Translations under genes and position numbers: made by a program
Assembly: GCF_007997155.1 (NCBI RefSeq)
Contig: NZ_VORT01000001.1
Span: forward strand, 310,001 to 374,000
Length of the DNA: 64,000 bases
Source of the DNA: Aequorivita antarctica
GTDB lineage: Bacteria > Bacteroidota > Bacteroidia > Flavobacteriales > Flavobacteriaceae
Reading direction: 5' to 3'
Part shown: one piece after another, positions 35,330-45,401 of the stretch
Position numbering within the stretch: the first letter of the stretch is position 1
Layout of the letters: every line of letters starts with the position of its first letter
Notes under the pieces: model-generated
What the model was told of the DNA's origin: nothing
The model's input: the letters and a program-made list of their open reading frames with translations, nothing else
Databases searched by the model: none

Positions 35330-35437
35330 ATCAGTATATTGAAGTCGGGGCACAGTTTTAAGTAGGTATATGGTTTATTACAGATAATAATCAGCTTTTC
35401 TTTCTTCTTTTTACTCTATTCTTTTTTTCTAGTTGGG

Positions 35438-35445
35438 TATCTTTG
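35438..35445 (+). promoter_or_regulatory. TAnnTTTG -7 box of the thioesterase gene
   Basis: TATCTTTG, ending 14 nt before the ATG at 35460. It lies downstream of the longer alternative start at 35433, which it therefore argues against. Confidence 0.55.
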
Positions 35446-35459
35446 CAAAAATTTTTCTG

Positions 35460-35969
35460 ATGCAAGCCAAAACCCCAAAAGATTCATTGACCATTTATAC
35501 AGACATGGTTCTTCCGAGTGAAACCAATCCTATAGGTAATATGTTTGGAGGCGAGCTGCTTGCCCGAATGGATCGTGCTGCTAGTATAGCCGCACGGCGT
35601 CACAGTAGAAGAATTGTGGTTACCGCTTCTGTAAACCACGTTGCTTTCAACAAAATGATTCCATTGGGAAGTGTGGTGACGGTTGAGGCAAAGGTTTCGA
35701 GAGCGTTTAGCAGTTCTATGGAAGTTTATATGGACGTTTATATTGAAGACCGCGAAAGTGGCGAAAGAAGCCTTTCCAACGAAGCCATTTATACATTTGT
35801 GGCTGTTGATGAAACGGGTAGACCCGTACGTGTGCCAGAGCTTTTACCAGAAACTGAGATTGAAAAATCACGATTTATTGCGGCGCTCCGTCGCAAACAG
35901 CTGAGCTTGGTATTGGCTGGAAAAATGAAGCCAAAAGACGCCACTGAGTTGAAGGCTTTGTTTCAATAA
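35460..35969 (+). CDS. Acyl-CoA thioesterase, hotdog fold
   Basis: A 169-residue YciA/BACH-type acyl-CoA thioesterase that hydrolyses acyl-CoA to free acid and CoA. The signature is NPIGNMFGGELLARMDRAAS, containing the helix and catalytic region of the hotdog fold, with VTASVNHVAFNKMIPLG and YTFVAVDETGRP following. The ATG at 35460 (MQAKTPKDS) is preferred to the TTG at 35433 because of the promoter box between them. It probably acts in lipid turnover; chain-length preference is unknown. No partner gene is adjacent. Confidence 0.93.
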   Translation: MQAKTPKDSLTIYTDMVLPSETNPIGNMFGGELLARMDRAASIAARRHSRRIVVTASVNHVAFNKMIPLGSVVTVEAKVSRAFSSSMEVYMDVYIEDRESGERSLSNEAIYTFVAVDETGRPVRVPELLPETEIEKSRFIAALRRKQLSLVLAGKMKPKDATELKALFQ

Positions 35970-36062
35970 TACATTTTAAATTTCTTTATAAATTATTGAT
36001 TTACTGTTTCTTCCACAGGAAGTGAAATGTGTTAAATTTCCTGTTTTTTATTTTGAAATGAC

Positions 36063-36091
36063 TTGTTTTTGGATTCAAATAAATATATTTG
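36063..36091 (+). promoter_or_regulatory. Promoter of the subtilase gene
   Basis: TTG (36063-36065), 18-nt spacer, then TATATTTG (36084-36091). It predicts a leader of about 55-60 nt before the ATG at 36155. Confidence 0.6.
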
Positions 36092-36154
36092 AGAAGATAT
36101 GGCGAGTTTTAAGCCATTTTTTTTTAACTATAACCCAAATAAAACAAGTTAATC

Positions 36155-38878
36155 ATGGCAAAAATTACTTTCCCAATAATTAAAAACTTTACGCTGTTGG
36201 TGATGATGTTGGTTTTTTCACTAACATTTTCTCAAAATTCAAATGACATTGTTTTTCAAGGTGAAACCTATGAAATGCCTGAAAACATTGCAAGCTTTCA
36301 ATGGAGCCAAATGCCAGAATCTGCTAGACTGGATAATGGTTATCTGGGCTGGGTTCAATTTTACGCAACTCCTTCACAACAGGTTCAAGATTTGTTCAAA
36401 CAAAACAATCTGCAATTGTTAGAATATATTCCACAGAGAACCTACCTTTTTTATTTTCCAGAAAATACTTCTGTAACTTTCTTAAGAAACAACGGTGTGC
36501 GCACCATTGTTCCCGTTAATGGCAGGGCAAAGCTATCGGCGGCATTGAAAAGTGGGGATTATAATTATTGGGCAATGGATGGCGATAATATTTTGGTGAC
36601 ACTTCAGTTTCACAAAAATGTTACCGGTACCTACGCCATAAGCCAGTTGGCTCAGCAACAAATAATCGTGAAAGAGAACTTTAAAGGTCAAAATATGCTT
36701 GATCTTTCTATTCCCAACAATTGTTTGGAAGCACTTTCAGAATTATCTTTTGTAAAATGGGTCGATCTTGTAGTTGCTCCTGCTGTGCCAGATGATACCA
36801 GAGGAAGAAGTCTTCACAGAGCAAATTCTTTAGACACTCAAACTGGTGCAGGTAGAAATTATACAGGCGAAGGTATTGGTGTTATGGTTCGCGATGACGG
36901 CCGCGTTGGTCCACACATAGATTTTCAAGGAAGGTTGACCAATTTGACAAATGTTGCTAACCAATCGCATGGTGATGGAGTTGCTGGAATTATGACCGGT
37001 GCAGGTAATTTGCTTCCCTCAAATAGGGGAATGGCCGCCGGATCTGATGTTTATGTAGTTAATTATGCTAGTAATTTTTTAGATGGTTCTACTGTAAACC
37101 TAATTAATGATGGAAGTGTTCAAATAACAAATTCATCATATAGCAATGGTTGTAATGATGGCTATACCAGTATAACCCAAACCGTTGACCAACAAACACT
37201 GGACACTCCAAGTTTGCTTCATGTTTTTTCCGCAGGAAATTCAAACAACAATAATTGCGGCTATGGAGCCGGTAGCCAATGGGGAAATATTACTGGAGGC
37301 CATAAACAAGGAAAAAATGTAATTGCTACTGCCAATGTTTACTTTGATGGTTCTTTGGTAAATTCAAGTAGTCGCGGGCCTGCTCACGACGGAAGAATAA
37401 AACCGGACATTACGGCAAATGGTCAAAACCAAATTTCTACAAATGAGAATAACACCTATCAAACTTTTGGCGGAACTTCAGGTGCTGCTCCGGGCATTGC
37501 GGGTATTTCTGCACAGCTTTATCAAGCTTATGGAGATTTGAACGGAGGCGATTTTCCTCCTTCAGCTTTAATAAAAGCAACTTTATTGAATACAGCCAAT
37601 GAAGCAGGAAATATTGGGCCTGATTATAAATTTGGATGGGGAATTGTAAATGCGCTTCAAGCTGTTAAGCTTATAGAAGATGGTCATTACCTTTCCGATG
37701 AAATTTCTCAAGGAAATACAAACACGCACACTATAAATGTTCCAGCTGGAACCACTCAAGTGCGTTTTATGGTGTATTGGAGTGATGTTGCGGCAAGTCC
37801 TGGAGCAGATCCAGCTTTGGTGAACGATTTGGATTTGCTTGTTACAGATCCTTCCAGCAACGTTTTGGAACCATGGATTCTTGACCCCACACCCGATCCA
37901 ATTACTCTTAATGATCCCGCAACCAATGGCCCTGATCATTTAAACAATGTGGAGCAGGTATTAATCAATGATCCTGCAGTAGGGAATTATGATATTGACA
38001 TAACTGGATTTAATGTGCCAATAGGGCCACAGGAATATTATATTGTTTATGAACTAATCTCGGACCATGTTGCTATGACATATCCCAACGGAGGCGAACA
38101 TTTTCAACCAAATCTTGCCGAAACCATTCATTGGGATGAGGTTAATACGACAGACGACTTCGTTTTGGATTATTCCATAGATAATGGAAACACTTGGAAC
38201 AACATAGCCACCGTGCCAAACGACACCCATTTCTATAATTGGACTGTTCCAAATGAGGTTGGCGGGAATACGCTTATTAGAGTTACCAGTGGCGCATTTC
38301 AGGATGTAAGTGATGATACTTTTAATATTGCAAGAACTTCGGTTACTGTTAATGTTATTGAAGTTTGCGAAGACACAGCATATTTTGAATGGAGTGCTAT
38401 CGCTGATGCTGAATCTTACGAATTTTATCTTTTGGGCGAAAAATATATGGAGGTAATTGCAACGTCAAATACCAATTCCATAACCATTCCTATTACTGAT
38501 CCAAATGATGAAATGTGGTATGCTGTAAGTGCCAAAAACGACACCGAAGGATGGGAAGGGGAAAGAACACAGGCTAAATTTTATGGTGGCGGCATATTAG
38601 ATTGTCTCATTGGTGTTGAAGAAAATGCGTTTGATAATGCTTTATCATTATACCCAAACCCAGCGACCAATGAGGTTTATATTAGTCTTTCAGATAAAAC
38701 CTTTAGTAATTTTGATGTTACCGTTGCTAACAGCTTAGGTCAAATTTTGGAAAGTAAATTGAGTATTGACAATACCACAAGAGCCACACTAAATGTTTCA
38801 AATTATTCTTCTGGAATTTATTTTGTAACAATAAAGGCCGGTGAAAATGTTTCAACTAAAAAATTGGTTGTCCAGTAA
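36155..38878 (+). CDS. Secreted S8 subtilisin-family serine protease, T9SS cargo
   Basis: A 907-residue exported protease. Signal peptide about 1-27 (LMMLVFSLTF-type core, LTFSQ), a prodomain-like region to about 230, the peptidase S8 domain (about 235-510) with catalytic Asp247 (MVRDDGRVG), His272 (SHGDGVAGI) and Ser442 (GGTSGAAPG). A P-domain-like beta-sandwich follows (about 525-640), then Ig/Fn3-type regions, and a T9SS type A signal at the end (about 835-907, opening LYPNPATNEVYIS). A single-gene unit closed by a strong bidirectional terminator. Probable role: extracellular proteolysis. Confidence 0.94.
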   Translation: MAKITFPIIKNFTLLVMMLVFSLTFSQNSNDIVFQGETYEMPENIASFQWSQMPESARLDNGYLGWVQFYATPSQQVQDLFKQNNLQLLEYIPQRTYLFYFPENTSVTFLRNNGVRTIVPVNGRAKLSAALKSGDYNYWAMDGDNILVTLQFHKNVTGTYAISQLAQQQIIVKENFKGQNMLDLSIPNNCLEALSELSFVKWVDLVVAPAVPDDTRGRSLHRANSLDTQTGAGRNYTGEGIGVMVRDDGRVGPHIDFQGRLTNLTNVANQSHGDGVAGIMTGAGNLLPSNRGMAAGSDVYVVNYASNFLDGSTVNLINDGSVQITNSSYSNGCNDGYTSITQTVDQQTLDTPSLLHVFSAGNSNNNNCGYGAGSQWGNITGGHKQGKNVIATANVYFDGSLVNSSSRGPAHDGRIKPDITANGQNQISTNENNTYQTFGGTSGAAPGIAGISAQLYQAYGDLNGGDFPPSALIKATLLNTANEAGNIGPDYKFGWGIVNALQAVKLIEDGHYLSDEISQGNTNTHTINVPAGTTQVRFMVYWSDVAASPGADPALVNDLDLLVTDPSSNVLEPWILDPTPDPITLNDPATNGPDHLNNVEQVLINDPAVGNYDIDITGFNVPIGPQEYYIVYELISDHVAMTYPNGGEHFQPNLAETIHWDEVNTTDDFVLDYSIDNGNTWNNIATVPNDTHFYNWTVPNEVGGNTLIRVTSGAFQDVSDDTFNIARTSVTVNVIEVCEDTAYFEWSAIADAESYEFYLLGEKYMEVIATSNTNSITIPITDPNDEMWYAVSAKNDTEGWEGERTQAKFYGGGILDCLIGVEENAFDNALSLYPNPATNEVYISLSDKTFSNFDVTVANSLGQILESKLSIDNTTRATLNVSNYSSGIYFVTIKAGENVSTKKLVVQ

Positions 38879-38896
38879 TAATATTGTTAATGACAT

Positions 38897-38927
38897 AAAA
38901 AAAGGGAGCCATTGGCTCCCTTTTTTT
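38897..38927. terminator. Strong bidirectional terminator
   Basis: Seven A, GGGAGCC, a 3-nt loop, GGCTCCC, then seven T: a 14-bp stem that reads as a terminator in both directions. It separates the subtilase gene (+) from the envC-like gene (-), whose stop codon it overlaps. Confidence 0.93.
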
Positions 38928-40215
38928 ACATTCTATAAATCCAATCTGCTGGATTTATCTTTGTCTTGTTTTGATAAATGTAGAATTTCAAAACTGTTTT
39001 TCCTTCCGTAGGGCTCTTTGCCACGGTTCCTATTTTTTGCTTGGTAGTAACCTTATCTCCTTTTTTCACTGAAACTGTGGCCAAATTGCTGTAAACCGAA
39101 ATATAGTCCCCGTGTTGAATAAAGACTACTTTGTTAGCCCCTTTTATTATCTGGATTGCCATTACTTGCCCTTCAAAAATGGAGCGCACATCGGCGTCAT
39201 CGCTAGTTGCAATTTCCACACCGCTGCTATTGGTGGTAACGTTTGGAAATTGTGGATGCTGGTGTGTTCCGAAGCTTTTTACTACCATTCCTTTTTCCAC
39301 AGGCCACGGAAGTTTTCCTTTGTTGTTTGTAAAGCTAGCGGCGAGTGCTTTGTCTTCGGCAGTTAAAGCGAACTCATCTGTTTTTGCGGGTTTGGTAATA
39401 ACGTTCTTGGTGGAAGGCGTAGTTGAGGTGCCATTCGCCTTGGCTTCAGCCTCTGCTTTTGCCTTCGCTATTCTGTTAGCTTCCTCAATTGCGGCTCTAA
39501 TCAATGCGTCTATTTGGCGATCTATCTCGTCTGCCTCTTTCTGTTTTGTCCTTATTTGTGATGTAAATTTGCTTTCGTCCTTTTTCAAAGTAGCCACCAA
39601 TGCTTGTTGATCTTTGCGTTCCTCAGTTAGTTTACTTTTTGCAACTTCGTTTTCAGAAATCAGTTTTTGTTTTGTTTTTTTCTGACTTATTAAATCTGAA
39701 TTGAGTTTTTGAAGTTCTTCAGTTTTCGCTTTAATACCCTCGCCTTGTTTTTTTCTGAACTTGGCATACTGCTTCATATATTGAACACGTTTGTAGGCCT
39801 GCAAAAAGTTTTCCGAAGAAAGCAAAAACATAACACGACTCTGTTGGTTTTTACTCTTGTATGATTTTTGAATCATTTCAGCATAATCCGCTTTCATTAC
39901 TTTCAGCTCTTCGCGCAAGGAACTTATTTTATTGATATTCTCGTTTATGTTTCTGGTAAGTAAATTTGCTTGTTGATTGGTAACGCGAATTAAATTTTCA
40001 GAAGCTGAAATGCGTTGGTTTAGGTCTTGAACTTGTGAAAGCACAGATTTCTCCTCCTTTTTTGTTTTGAAAAGAAGCGAATTTATCTGCGTTATTTCTT
40101 CCAAAATAGCCTGTCTTTTTTCCTCCAGTTCCTTTTGTTTATCAATTTGCGCAGAAACTGTTGAAACCGTAATTAAACAGATGAATAAAAAAAGATATGT
40201 GCGAAAATGCTTCAT
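38926..40215 (-). CDS. EnvC-like murein hydrolase activator with degenerate LytM domain
   Basis: A 429-residue periplasmic protein: signal peptide (1-22), long coiled coil (about 25-260, Gln/Glu/Lys-rich), and a C-terminal M23/LytM domain (about 310-429). The zinc-ligand positions are lost. The usual HxGxD appears as SSGVEI, the YxHL element as YSNLAT, and the HLHFE strand as LKFYIY. That matches the EnvC type, which activates N-acetylmuramoyl-L-alanine amidases instead of cutting peptidoglycan itself. It follows the DUF4292 gene by 0 nt. Cell division or wall turnover is the likely context. Confidence 0.9.
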   Translation of the reverse strand: MKHFRTYLFLFICLITVSTVSAQIDKQKELEEKRQAILEEITQINSLLFKTKKEEKSVLSQVQDLNQRISASENLIRVTNQQANLLTRNINENINKISSLREELKVMKADYAEMIQKSYKSKNQQSRVMFLLSSENFLQAYKRVQYMKQYAKFRKKQGEGIKAKTEELQKLNSDLISQKKTKQKLISENEVAKSKLTEERKDQQALVATLKKDESKFTSQIRTKQKEADEIDRQIDALIRAAIEEANRIAKAKAEAEAKANGTSTTPSTKNVITKPAKTDEFALTAEDKALAASFTNNKGKLPWPVEKGMVVKSFGTHQHPQFPNVTTNSSGVEIATSDDADVRSIFEGQVMAIQIIKGANKVVFIQHGDYISVYSNLATVSVKKGDKVTTKQKIGTVAKSPTEGKTVLKFYIYQNKTKINPADWIYRM

Positions 40216-40980
40216 TTAATTTAGTTGGATTTCTTCGTAACCTTGCGGAATATCAAATGGAAAACTCACATCCACATTCACATCTATTTTTTTAAAATTC
40301 ATTTCAATTTTCGTTTTCGAACCTTTTTCTGAAGTGTCTATCAAAATTGTTGATGGGTAATATTGACCCTCAATTTTTTGATAATCGCCATACCGAATAC
40401 TCAATAAACGATCTTCTTTGGGCTGTGATAATGTTTCCGAAGCAATTTTGAAATTTTCTGGGTTTAAAAACAGCGAATGTATAAAATTTTGTGGTTGCTG
40501 CTTAGGTTGAATTTTGAATTTATTCTGAAAAAGCTCCGTCTTATATTCCGAAGGATTTAAGGTAAAAATGGACTGCCCAAGAAGCATATTCTGCGCCTGC
40601 TGAAAGTTTATCGGTGTGCCTATCCATTCGCCCAAAAGTGCAAAATCGCCTTCAAAATAAGTTCCTCCAATGGTTTCATAATAGCTCACACTTGTTGGCG
40701 TTATTAAAACTTTTGCAATGGTAATTCCCAAAACCGAAGCTTTTATCCAAATGCTTTTGTCCTTTTCCATCCGAAGACTCACGGTAATACTTTGAAGCTT
40801 TTCATCGGTTTCATAAACCAATTGTACGCGACCTGCCAAGGTTTTAAAATCTGGAGTTGCAGCTTTGTGGGCAGAAATCACTTCTTTAATTGAAGCACTT
40901 TCAATATCTGTAATAGTCTTGGCGCCACCGCAGGAAGCAAGTACTAATAATAACAAAAGGTAATACGGTTTCAGTTTCAT
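40216..40980 (-). CDS. DUF4292 family lipoprotein
   Basis: A 254-residue predicted lipoprotein; the lipobox VLASC gives lipidation near residue 17. The body is strand-rich and resembles DUF4292, a Bacteroidota family with a LolA/LolB-like beta-sheet fold as I recall it. That suggests a part in lipoprotein or lipid handling at the outer membrane, which is inference. The gene lies between a TPR gene (7 nt upstream) and the envC-like gene (directly adjacent), a recurrent trio in this phylum. Confidence 0.83.
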   Translation of the reverse strand: MKLKPYYLLLLLVLASCGGAKTITDIESASIKEVISAHKAATPDFKTLAGRVQLVYETDEKLQSITVSLRMEKDKSIWIKASVLGITIAKVLITPTSVSYYETIGGTYFEGDFALLGEWIGTPINFQQAQNMLLGQSIFTLNPSEYKTELFQNKFKIQPKQQPQNFIHSLFLNPENFKIASETLSQPKEDRLLSIRYGDYQKIEGQYYPSTILIDTSEKGSKTKIEMNFKKIDVNVDVSFPFDIPQGYEEIQLN

Positions 40981-40987
40981 AGTTTTT

Positions 40988-42364
40988 TTAGTTCGGCAAT
41001 TTTACTGCTGCGGCTTTCTCGGAATACATTTTAGCATTTTTAGCATCGTCTTTTGTAGCGTATGCAAAGCTGAGTTGTTCGTAAAAATCGTGTTTCATTT
41101 TTTGGTCATCCAATATAAAATCTAAGCCAGTTTCCAAACTTTCTATTGCGGTATCGCTTTGTTGGAGCCCATTGTTTGCAACGCCGTTCAGCAAATATAA
41201 AAGTGCCTGTGCGGGAAAAATTTCCAAGCCTTCAGCACTTAATTTTGCAGCAGCTTCATATTTTTTGAATTCAATTTGAAACAGAAGCGTATTCTTCAAA
41301 AGGTTGTAATTGTCTGGGTCTTGAGCTATCCCTTTTTCATAGGCATTGAGCGCGTCTTCTTTTCTATCTTTAACAGCGTAATAATCTCCGAGTTTTTCAT
41401 AAACGCGTCCGTTTTCAACAGAAAATTGATTTACTATTTCCGTCAATTCGGTTTCATATTCTGAATTTTCATTTACAAACTGAATAAAATCACCCAGTAC
41501 TTTATATTTGGTTTCTTTGTCAACCTCTTCTGAAGAAAAAACACTTTTCATGGATTTTATAGCATCTGAAGTATTTCCTTCATCTAAATAAAACTTGTAG
41601 AGCGCCAAATGGACCAGCTGCGATTTTGGGTTGCTTTTCAAAAGATTTTTTGCAGTGTCGAAGGCTTTTTCTTTGTTGCCTTGATCGCTATAAAGGAAGA
41701 TGAGGTTTAGGTATTCCTTTTCGTTTTTTGGGTTGTTGTCTATTTTTTGCTCCAGATTTTCAATGGCACCTTCGGTATTGCCTGTGGCTCGATAAATTTG
41801 GGCGCGCAGGGCGTTTCTTATATCGCTTTCGCCCCACACTTGGTCAAGTTCATCCAATTGCTCTAAAGCTTTGTCATATTGCTTCGCAAGTGTGTAAAGG
41901 TTGGCCAAATCTTCTTTGTAGTCTTCATCAAAAAGGATTAACCGTTTTACCAGTGGAATTGATTTTTCGTAATCTTTCTGTTGATAGTACAGCTCATAAA
42001 ACTGCTCCAATACATCTATTCTGTCGCCCTGACTTTTCAATACTTTGTTGAAGTCTGCCTCGGCTTCGGCGTATTGTTTTAGATAGGTATGGTTTTTACC
42101 CATTTCAAAATAGACAACCGCTTTGTTTTCTTCAGTTTTTGCTGCTTTCTCGGCTTTGTTCAATGCATTGAGGGCCAATTCGTAATTCTCGATAGCTTTT
42201 TGTTTCAATGCTTCAAAAAAGTTTTCCTGAAAGGAATCGGTAACATCCCCCAATTCGTCCATTGGGTTTTGGATGGAATCGTTTTTAATTTGTTGGGCAG
42301 AGATATGCCTCGGAATAAGAATTCCGAAGAAAATTAAAAATATGTATATCAGTTGTAGCTTCAA
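40988..42364 (-). CDS. Exported tetratricopeptide-repeat protein
   Basis: A 458-residue protein with signal peptide (about 1-23, ISAQ). The rest consists of about ten TPR-type helix pairs, for example ALNALNKAEKAA, AEADFNKVLKSQGD, KALEQLDELDQVWG and ALNAYEKGIAQDPDNYNLLK. It is a periplasmic or outer-membrane-associated scaffold. The specific partner is unknown, but its coupling to the DUF4292 lipoprotein and EnvC-like genes suggests the same envelope process. It follows the nucleotidyltransferase gene by 31 nt. Confidence 0.88.
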   Translation of the reverse strand: MKLQLIYIFLIFFGILIPRHISAQQIKNDSIQNPMDELGDVTDSFQENFFEALKQKAIENYELALNALNKAEKAAKTEENKAVVYFEMGKNHTYLKQYAEAEADFNKVLKSQGDRIDVLEQFYELYYQQKDYEKSIPLVKRLILFDEDYKEDLANLYTLAKQYDKALEQLDELDQVWGESDIRNALRAQIYRATGNTEGAIENLEQKIDNNPKNEKEYLNLIFLYSDQGNKEKAFDTAKNLLKSNPKSQLVHLALYKFYLDEGNTSDAIKSMKSVFSSEEVDKETKYKVLGDFIQFVNENSEYETELTEIVNQFSVENGRVYEKLGDYYAVKDRKEDALNAYEKGIAQDPDNYNLLKNTLLFQIEFKKYEAAAKLSAEGLEIFPAQALLYLLNGVANNGLQQSDTAIESLETGLDFILDDQKMKHDFYEQLSFAYATKDDAKNAKMYSEKAAAVKLPN

Positions 42365-42395
42365 ATTATAATCCTCCTGTTCTTGTACGAATAAA

Positions 42396-43412
42396 TTATT
42401 TCAATTCTGAATAGTCGCCAATACTCACATTTGTGAACTTTCCATCAAAAGTAGCATAATTGCCAATCATTGCGTTGTCCAAATTTGCGTTCTTGATTTT
42501 TGAATGGGTTTGGATAATGCTATTTTTTACTGTGCTTTCTTCAATTACCGTGCCTTCGCCAATAGAGGCGTAAGGGCCGATAGTACTATTTTTTAAAGTT
42601 ACATTTTTGCCTATAAAGCAAGGGGCAATTATTTTTGAATTTTCGTTGCTGATATTTTCAGAAATCAAGGGTTTATTTGCTTCAGAAAGGAAGCCCAACA
42701 TTTTCCTGTTGGTTTCAACCGTTACCTCTTTGTTTCCGCAATCCATCCATTCATCCACCGTGCCAGTTTTGAAAATTTTTCCAGCTGCCATCATCCGTTT
42801 TATACCATCATTAATTTGGTATTCTCCACCGTTAATGATGTTGTTGTCCAATACATATTGCAATTCATTTTTTAACTCGGCCACTTCTTTAAAATAGTAA
42901 ATACCTATAACGGCTTGGTCGCTCACATATTCTTGTGGTTTTTCCACCAATTCGATTATTTCGTTTTTTTCGTTGAGGTTCACAACGCCATAAGCTTCGG
43001 GATTATTTACTTTTTTAGTCCAAATTACAGCGTCTGCTTCCTTGTCTAAATCAAAATCGGCACGAATCAAAGTATCTGCGTATGCAATAACTGCTGGCCC
43101 GGAAAGCGAATCCTTGGCGCACATAATGGCGTGTCCGGTTCCTTTTGGATCAAGTTGGCGGTATATTGTTGGTTTAGCACCCAAATTTGTAGCAAGCTCT
43201 TTTAAACTTTCAACAACCTCGTCTCCAAAAAAAGCAGGATCACCAAGAATGAAAGCGATTTCATCAATATCTTCATTCAAAACGCCAACGATGTCTTCCA
43301 CCAAACGATGCACGATAGGTTTTCCGGCAACGGGAATTAGTGGTTTTGGGACAGTAAGTGTATGTGGGCGAAGACGGCTTCCGCGGCCTGCCATTGGGAC
43401 TATTATTTTCAT
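42396..43412 (-). CDS. Sugar-phosphate nucleotidyltransferase
   Basis: A 338-residue NTP transferase that activates a sugar 1-phosphate to an NDP-sugar. The N-terminal Rossmann-like domain (about 1-240) carries the nucleotide-binding loop MAGRGSRLRPHTLTVPKPL and the metal-binding AYADTLIRA. The C-terminal part (about 255-338) is a left-handed beta-helix of hexapeptide repeats (CFIGKNVTLKNSTIGPYA). RmlA- and mannose-1-phosphate-type relatives are similar, so the sugar is not certain. The neighbouring flippase gene suggests surface polysaccharide precursors. Confidence 0.88.
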   Translation of the reverse strand: MKIIVPMAGRGSRLRPHTLTVPKPLIPVAGKPIVHRLVEDIVGVLNEDIDEIAFILGDPAFFGDEVVESLKELATNLGAKPTIYRQLDPKGTGHAIMCAKDSLSGPAVIAYADTLIRADFDLDKEADAVIWTKKVNNPEAYGVVNLNEKNEIIELVEKPQEYVSDQAVIGIYYFKEVAELKNELQYVLDNNIINGGEYQINDGIKRMMAAGKIFKTGTVDEWMDCGNKEVTVETNRKMLGFLSEANKPLISENISNENSKIIAPCFIGKNVTLKNSTIGPYASIGEGTVIEESTVKNSIIQTHSKIKNANLDNAMIGNYATFDGKFTNVSIGDYSELK

Positions 43413-43436
43413 TTATTTTAGATTGAATTCAATTTT

Positions 43437-43871
43437 TTATTTTACTCCAGTACTGCCAAACCCCCCAGCACCACGCGAAGTATCAGTAAGCTCATCAACT
43501 TCTTCCCAAACCGCACGTTCGTGTTTTGCGATTACCAATTGTGCAATACGCTCGCCGTGTTCAATAGTGAAATCTTCATTGGAAAGGTTAACCAAAATCA
43601 CTCCAATCTCGCCGCGATAATCGGCATCGATAGTTCCGGGGGAATTCAGTACGGTGACTCCTTTTTTTGCTGCCAAACCGCTTCGTGGTCGCACTTGGGC
43701 TTCGTAACCGATTGGCAGTTCAATAAAAAGTCCCGTTTTAACGATGGCGCGTTGCAAGGGTTTTAAAGTTGAAGGCCCTTCAACACAGGCGCGCAGATCC
43801 ATTCCTGCCGAAGCGATTGTTTCGTAGGAAGGTAGAGGATGGTTGGATTTGTTGATTATTTTAATTTTCAT
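43437..43871 (-). CDS. dut: dUTP diphosphatase
   Basis: It hydrolyses dUTP to dUMP and pyrophosphate, keeping uracil out of DNA and feeding dTMP synthesis. The 144-residue trimeric type shows all five motifs: SAGMDLRA (I), [11 protein letters not shown] (II), [12 protein letters not shown] (III), GERIAQLVI (IV) and [10 protein letters not shown] (V). It lies 5 nt after the flippase gene and 24 nt before the nucleotidyltransferase gene, so it is in that operon. Confidence 0.97.
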   Translation of the reverse strand: MKIKIINKSNHPLPSYETIASAGMDLRACVEGPSTLKPLQRAIVKTGLFIELPIGYEAQVRPRSGLAAKKGVTVLNSPGTIDADYRGEIGVILVNLSNEDFTIEHGERIAQLVIAKHERAVWEEVDELTDTSRGAGGFGSTGVK

Positions 43872-43876
43872 TGAAA

Positions 43877-45331
43877 TTATTTTCGGATGATTTTTAAAAA
43901 TTCTTTCTTTTCAGAAAAGAACATAATTATGGAAAACACTAATAACAACGCAGTTCCTATCCAAATATTTCCGTTAAAAACATAATAGGAAATCGCTGAA
44001 AAACCAATCGCAATCAATAAATAGCTACATATTTTTTTAACTTCGTACGGCACGTCGTAATACTTTCGCCCGTAAAGGTACGAAAGCACCATCATACTGC
44101 CATAAGCTGCAAGTGTGGCAACGGCAGAACCCATATATCCAATTATAGGAATTAAGACATAGTTAAGTACCAATGTTACAATTGCTGCGAACACCGAAAT
44201 GTAAGCACCGTATTTTGTTTGGTCAGTTACTTTGTACCACACGGAAAGATTGTGGTAAATTCCCAAGAAAAGATTTGCCAGCAGGATGAGAGGAACAATT
44301 TTCAACGCTTCCCAATATTGACTATTCGGAATTAAAATTCGTTTGAAAATATCGATATACACAACCACTACCAAAAGGATCAAGCAGCCAAACAGCGTAA
44401 AATATTTGGTAATTGTAGCGTACGTTTTTTTTGCATTTGTGTGGCCGGAATGGTTGAAAAAAAATGGTTCGATGCCCAATCGGAAAGCCATTACGAAAAG
44501 TGTCATAAACATTCCCAGTTTGTAGCAGGCGGAATAAAGCCCCACTTGTACTTCGGCAATATTTTCGGGTAGTAAATATTTCAGAAGAATTCTGTCAAAA
44601 GCTTCATTTATACTGAAAGCGATTCCGGCTATAAGCACAGGAAAAGCATATTTCATCATCTGTTTCCAAATAGTTTTGCTGAAACCAAAACCAATTTTCA
44701 CATAAAGAGGAAGCAACACCAAAAGCGTTATGGCACTTGCAATAAGGTTTGCTATGAAAACATAAGCCACTTTGTTTTGGGGAAACCAAAGGGAATTCCA
44801 ATAATCGCTGTTTTCTGCAAGTTTCGGGAGCATCAAAAGAAAGAATAGGTTGAAGAGAAGATTGATAACTACATTGAAGATTTTAATCGTGGCATAACGC
44901 ATTGGTTTTTCGTTGGCGCGAAACCAGACGAATGGTAAAACCACCAAGGCATCCAAGGCTAGAATCAGCAAACCATAGGTTACATATTCAGGTTTAAATT
45001 CGGAAACATTTGCGATGTAATTTCTGAAAAATAACGTGATTCCCAAAAAAATTAATGTGGAAATCGTGATTGAAGTAAGCGTTGTGGATTGAACGATTTT
45101 TTGTTGCCCTTTATCTTTGGTTACAAACCTGAAAAACGCCGTTTCCATTCCGTAGCTCAGTAAAACATTTCCCAAAATTAAAAAAGCCATTACCGTGGAA
45201 TAGATTCCGTATTCCTCGGGCAACAAAACCTTCACATAAAGCGGCACGAGAATAACTGCCAAAACCCTTGGTAATACAGTGGCGAGGCCGTAAATAAATG
45301 TTTGTTTAAACAGTTTTTTGAAAACGCTCAA
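43877..45331 (-). CDS. Polysaccharide/lipid-linked oligosaccharide flippase (Wzx-like)
   Basis: A 484-residue integral membrane protein with about 12-14 hydrophobic helices, of the polysaccharide transporter branch of the MOP (MATE-like) superfamily. The opening [20 protein letters not shown] and [17 protein letters not shown] is typical. It would flip an undecaprenyl-linked glycan across the inner membrane. The substrate is unknown, and no glycosyltransferase cluster is present in the window. It is first in the run of genes down to the envC-like gene. Confidence 0.9.
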   Translation of the reverse strand: MSVFKKLFKQTFIYGLATVLPRVLAVILVPLYVKVLLPEEYGIYSTVMAFLILGNVLLSYGMETAFFRFVTKDKGQQKIVQSTTLTSITISTLIFLGITLFFRNYIANVSEFKPEYVTYGLLILALDALVVLPFVWFRANEKPMRYATIKIFNVVINLLFNLFFLLMLPKLAENSDYWNSLWFPQNKVAYVFIANLIASAITLLVLLPLYVKIGFGFSKTIWKQMMKYAFPVLIAGIAFSINEAFDRILLKYLLPENIAEVQVGLYSACYKLGMFMTLFVMAFRLGIEPFFFNHSGHTNAKKTYATITKYFTLFGCLILLVVVVYIDIFKRILIPNSQYWEALKIVPLILLANLFLGIYHNLSVWYKVTDQTKYGAYISVFAAIVTLVLNYVLIPIIGYMGSAVATLAAYGSMMVLSYLYGRKYYDVPYEVKKICSYLLIAIGFSAISYYVFNGNIWIGTALLLVFSIIMFFSEKKEFLKIIRK

Positions 45332-45401
45332 TGCGGTGCAGTTTTATAGCGCAAAAGTATTGAAAATAATAGTTTTGAAGGTCACTTGTTTACCTTCAAA
45401 T

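Noticed and set aside
39131-39610. 159-codon plus-strand frame inside the envC-like gene
   Set aside because: Antisense to the coiled-coil and LytM domain; its Ala/Ser-rich sequence is the mirror of the Lys/Glu coiled coil.
43042-43620. 192-codon plus-strand frame over the nucleotidyltransferase and dut genes
   Set aside because: It is antisense to two conserved enzymes and crosses both of their ends; no family resemblance.
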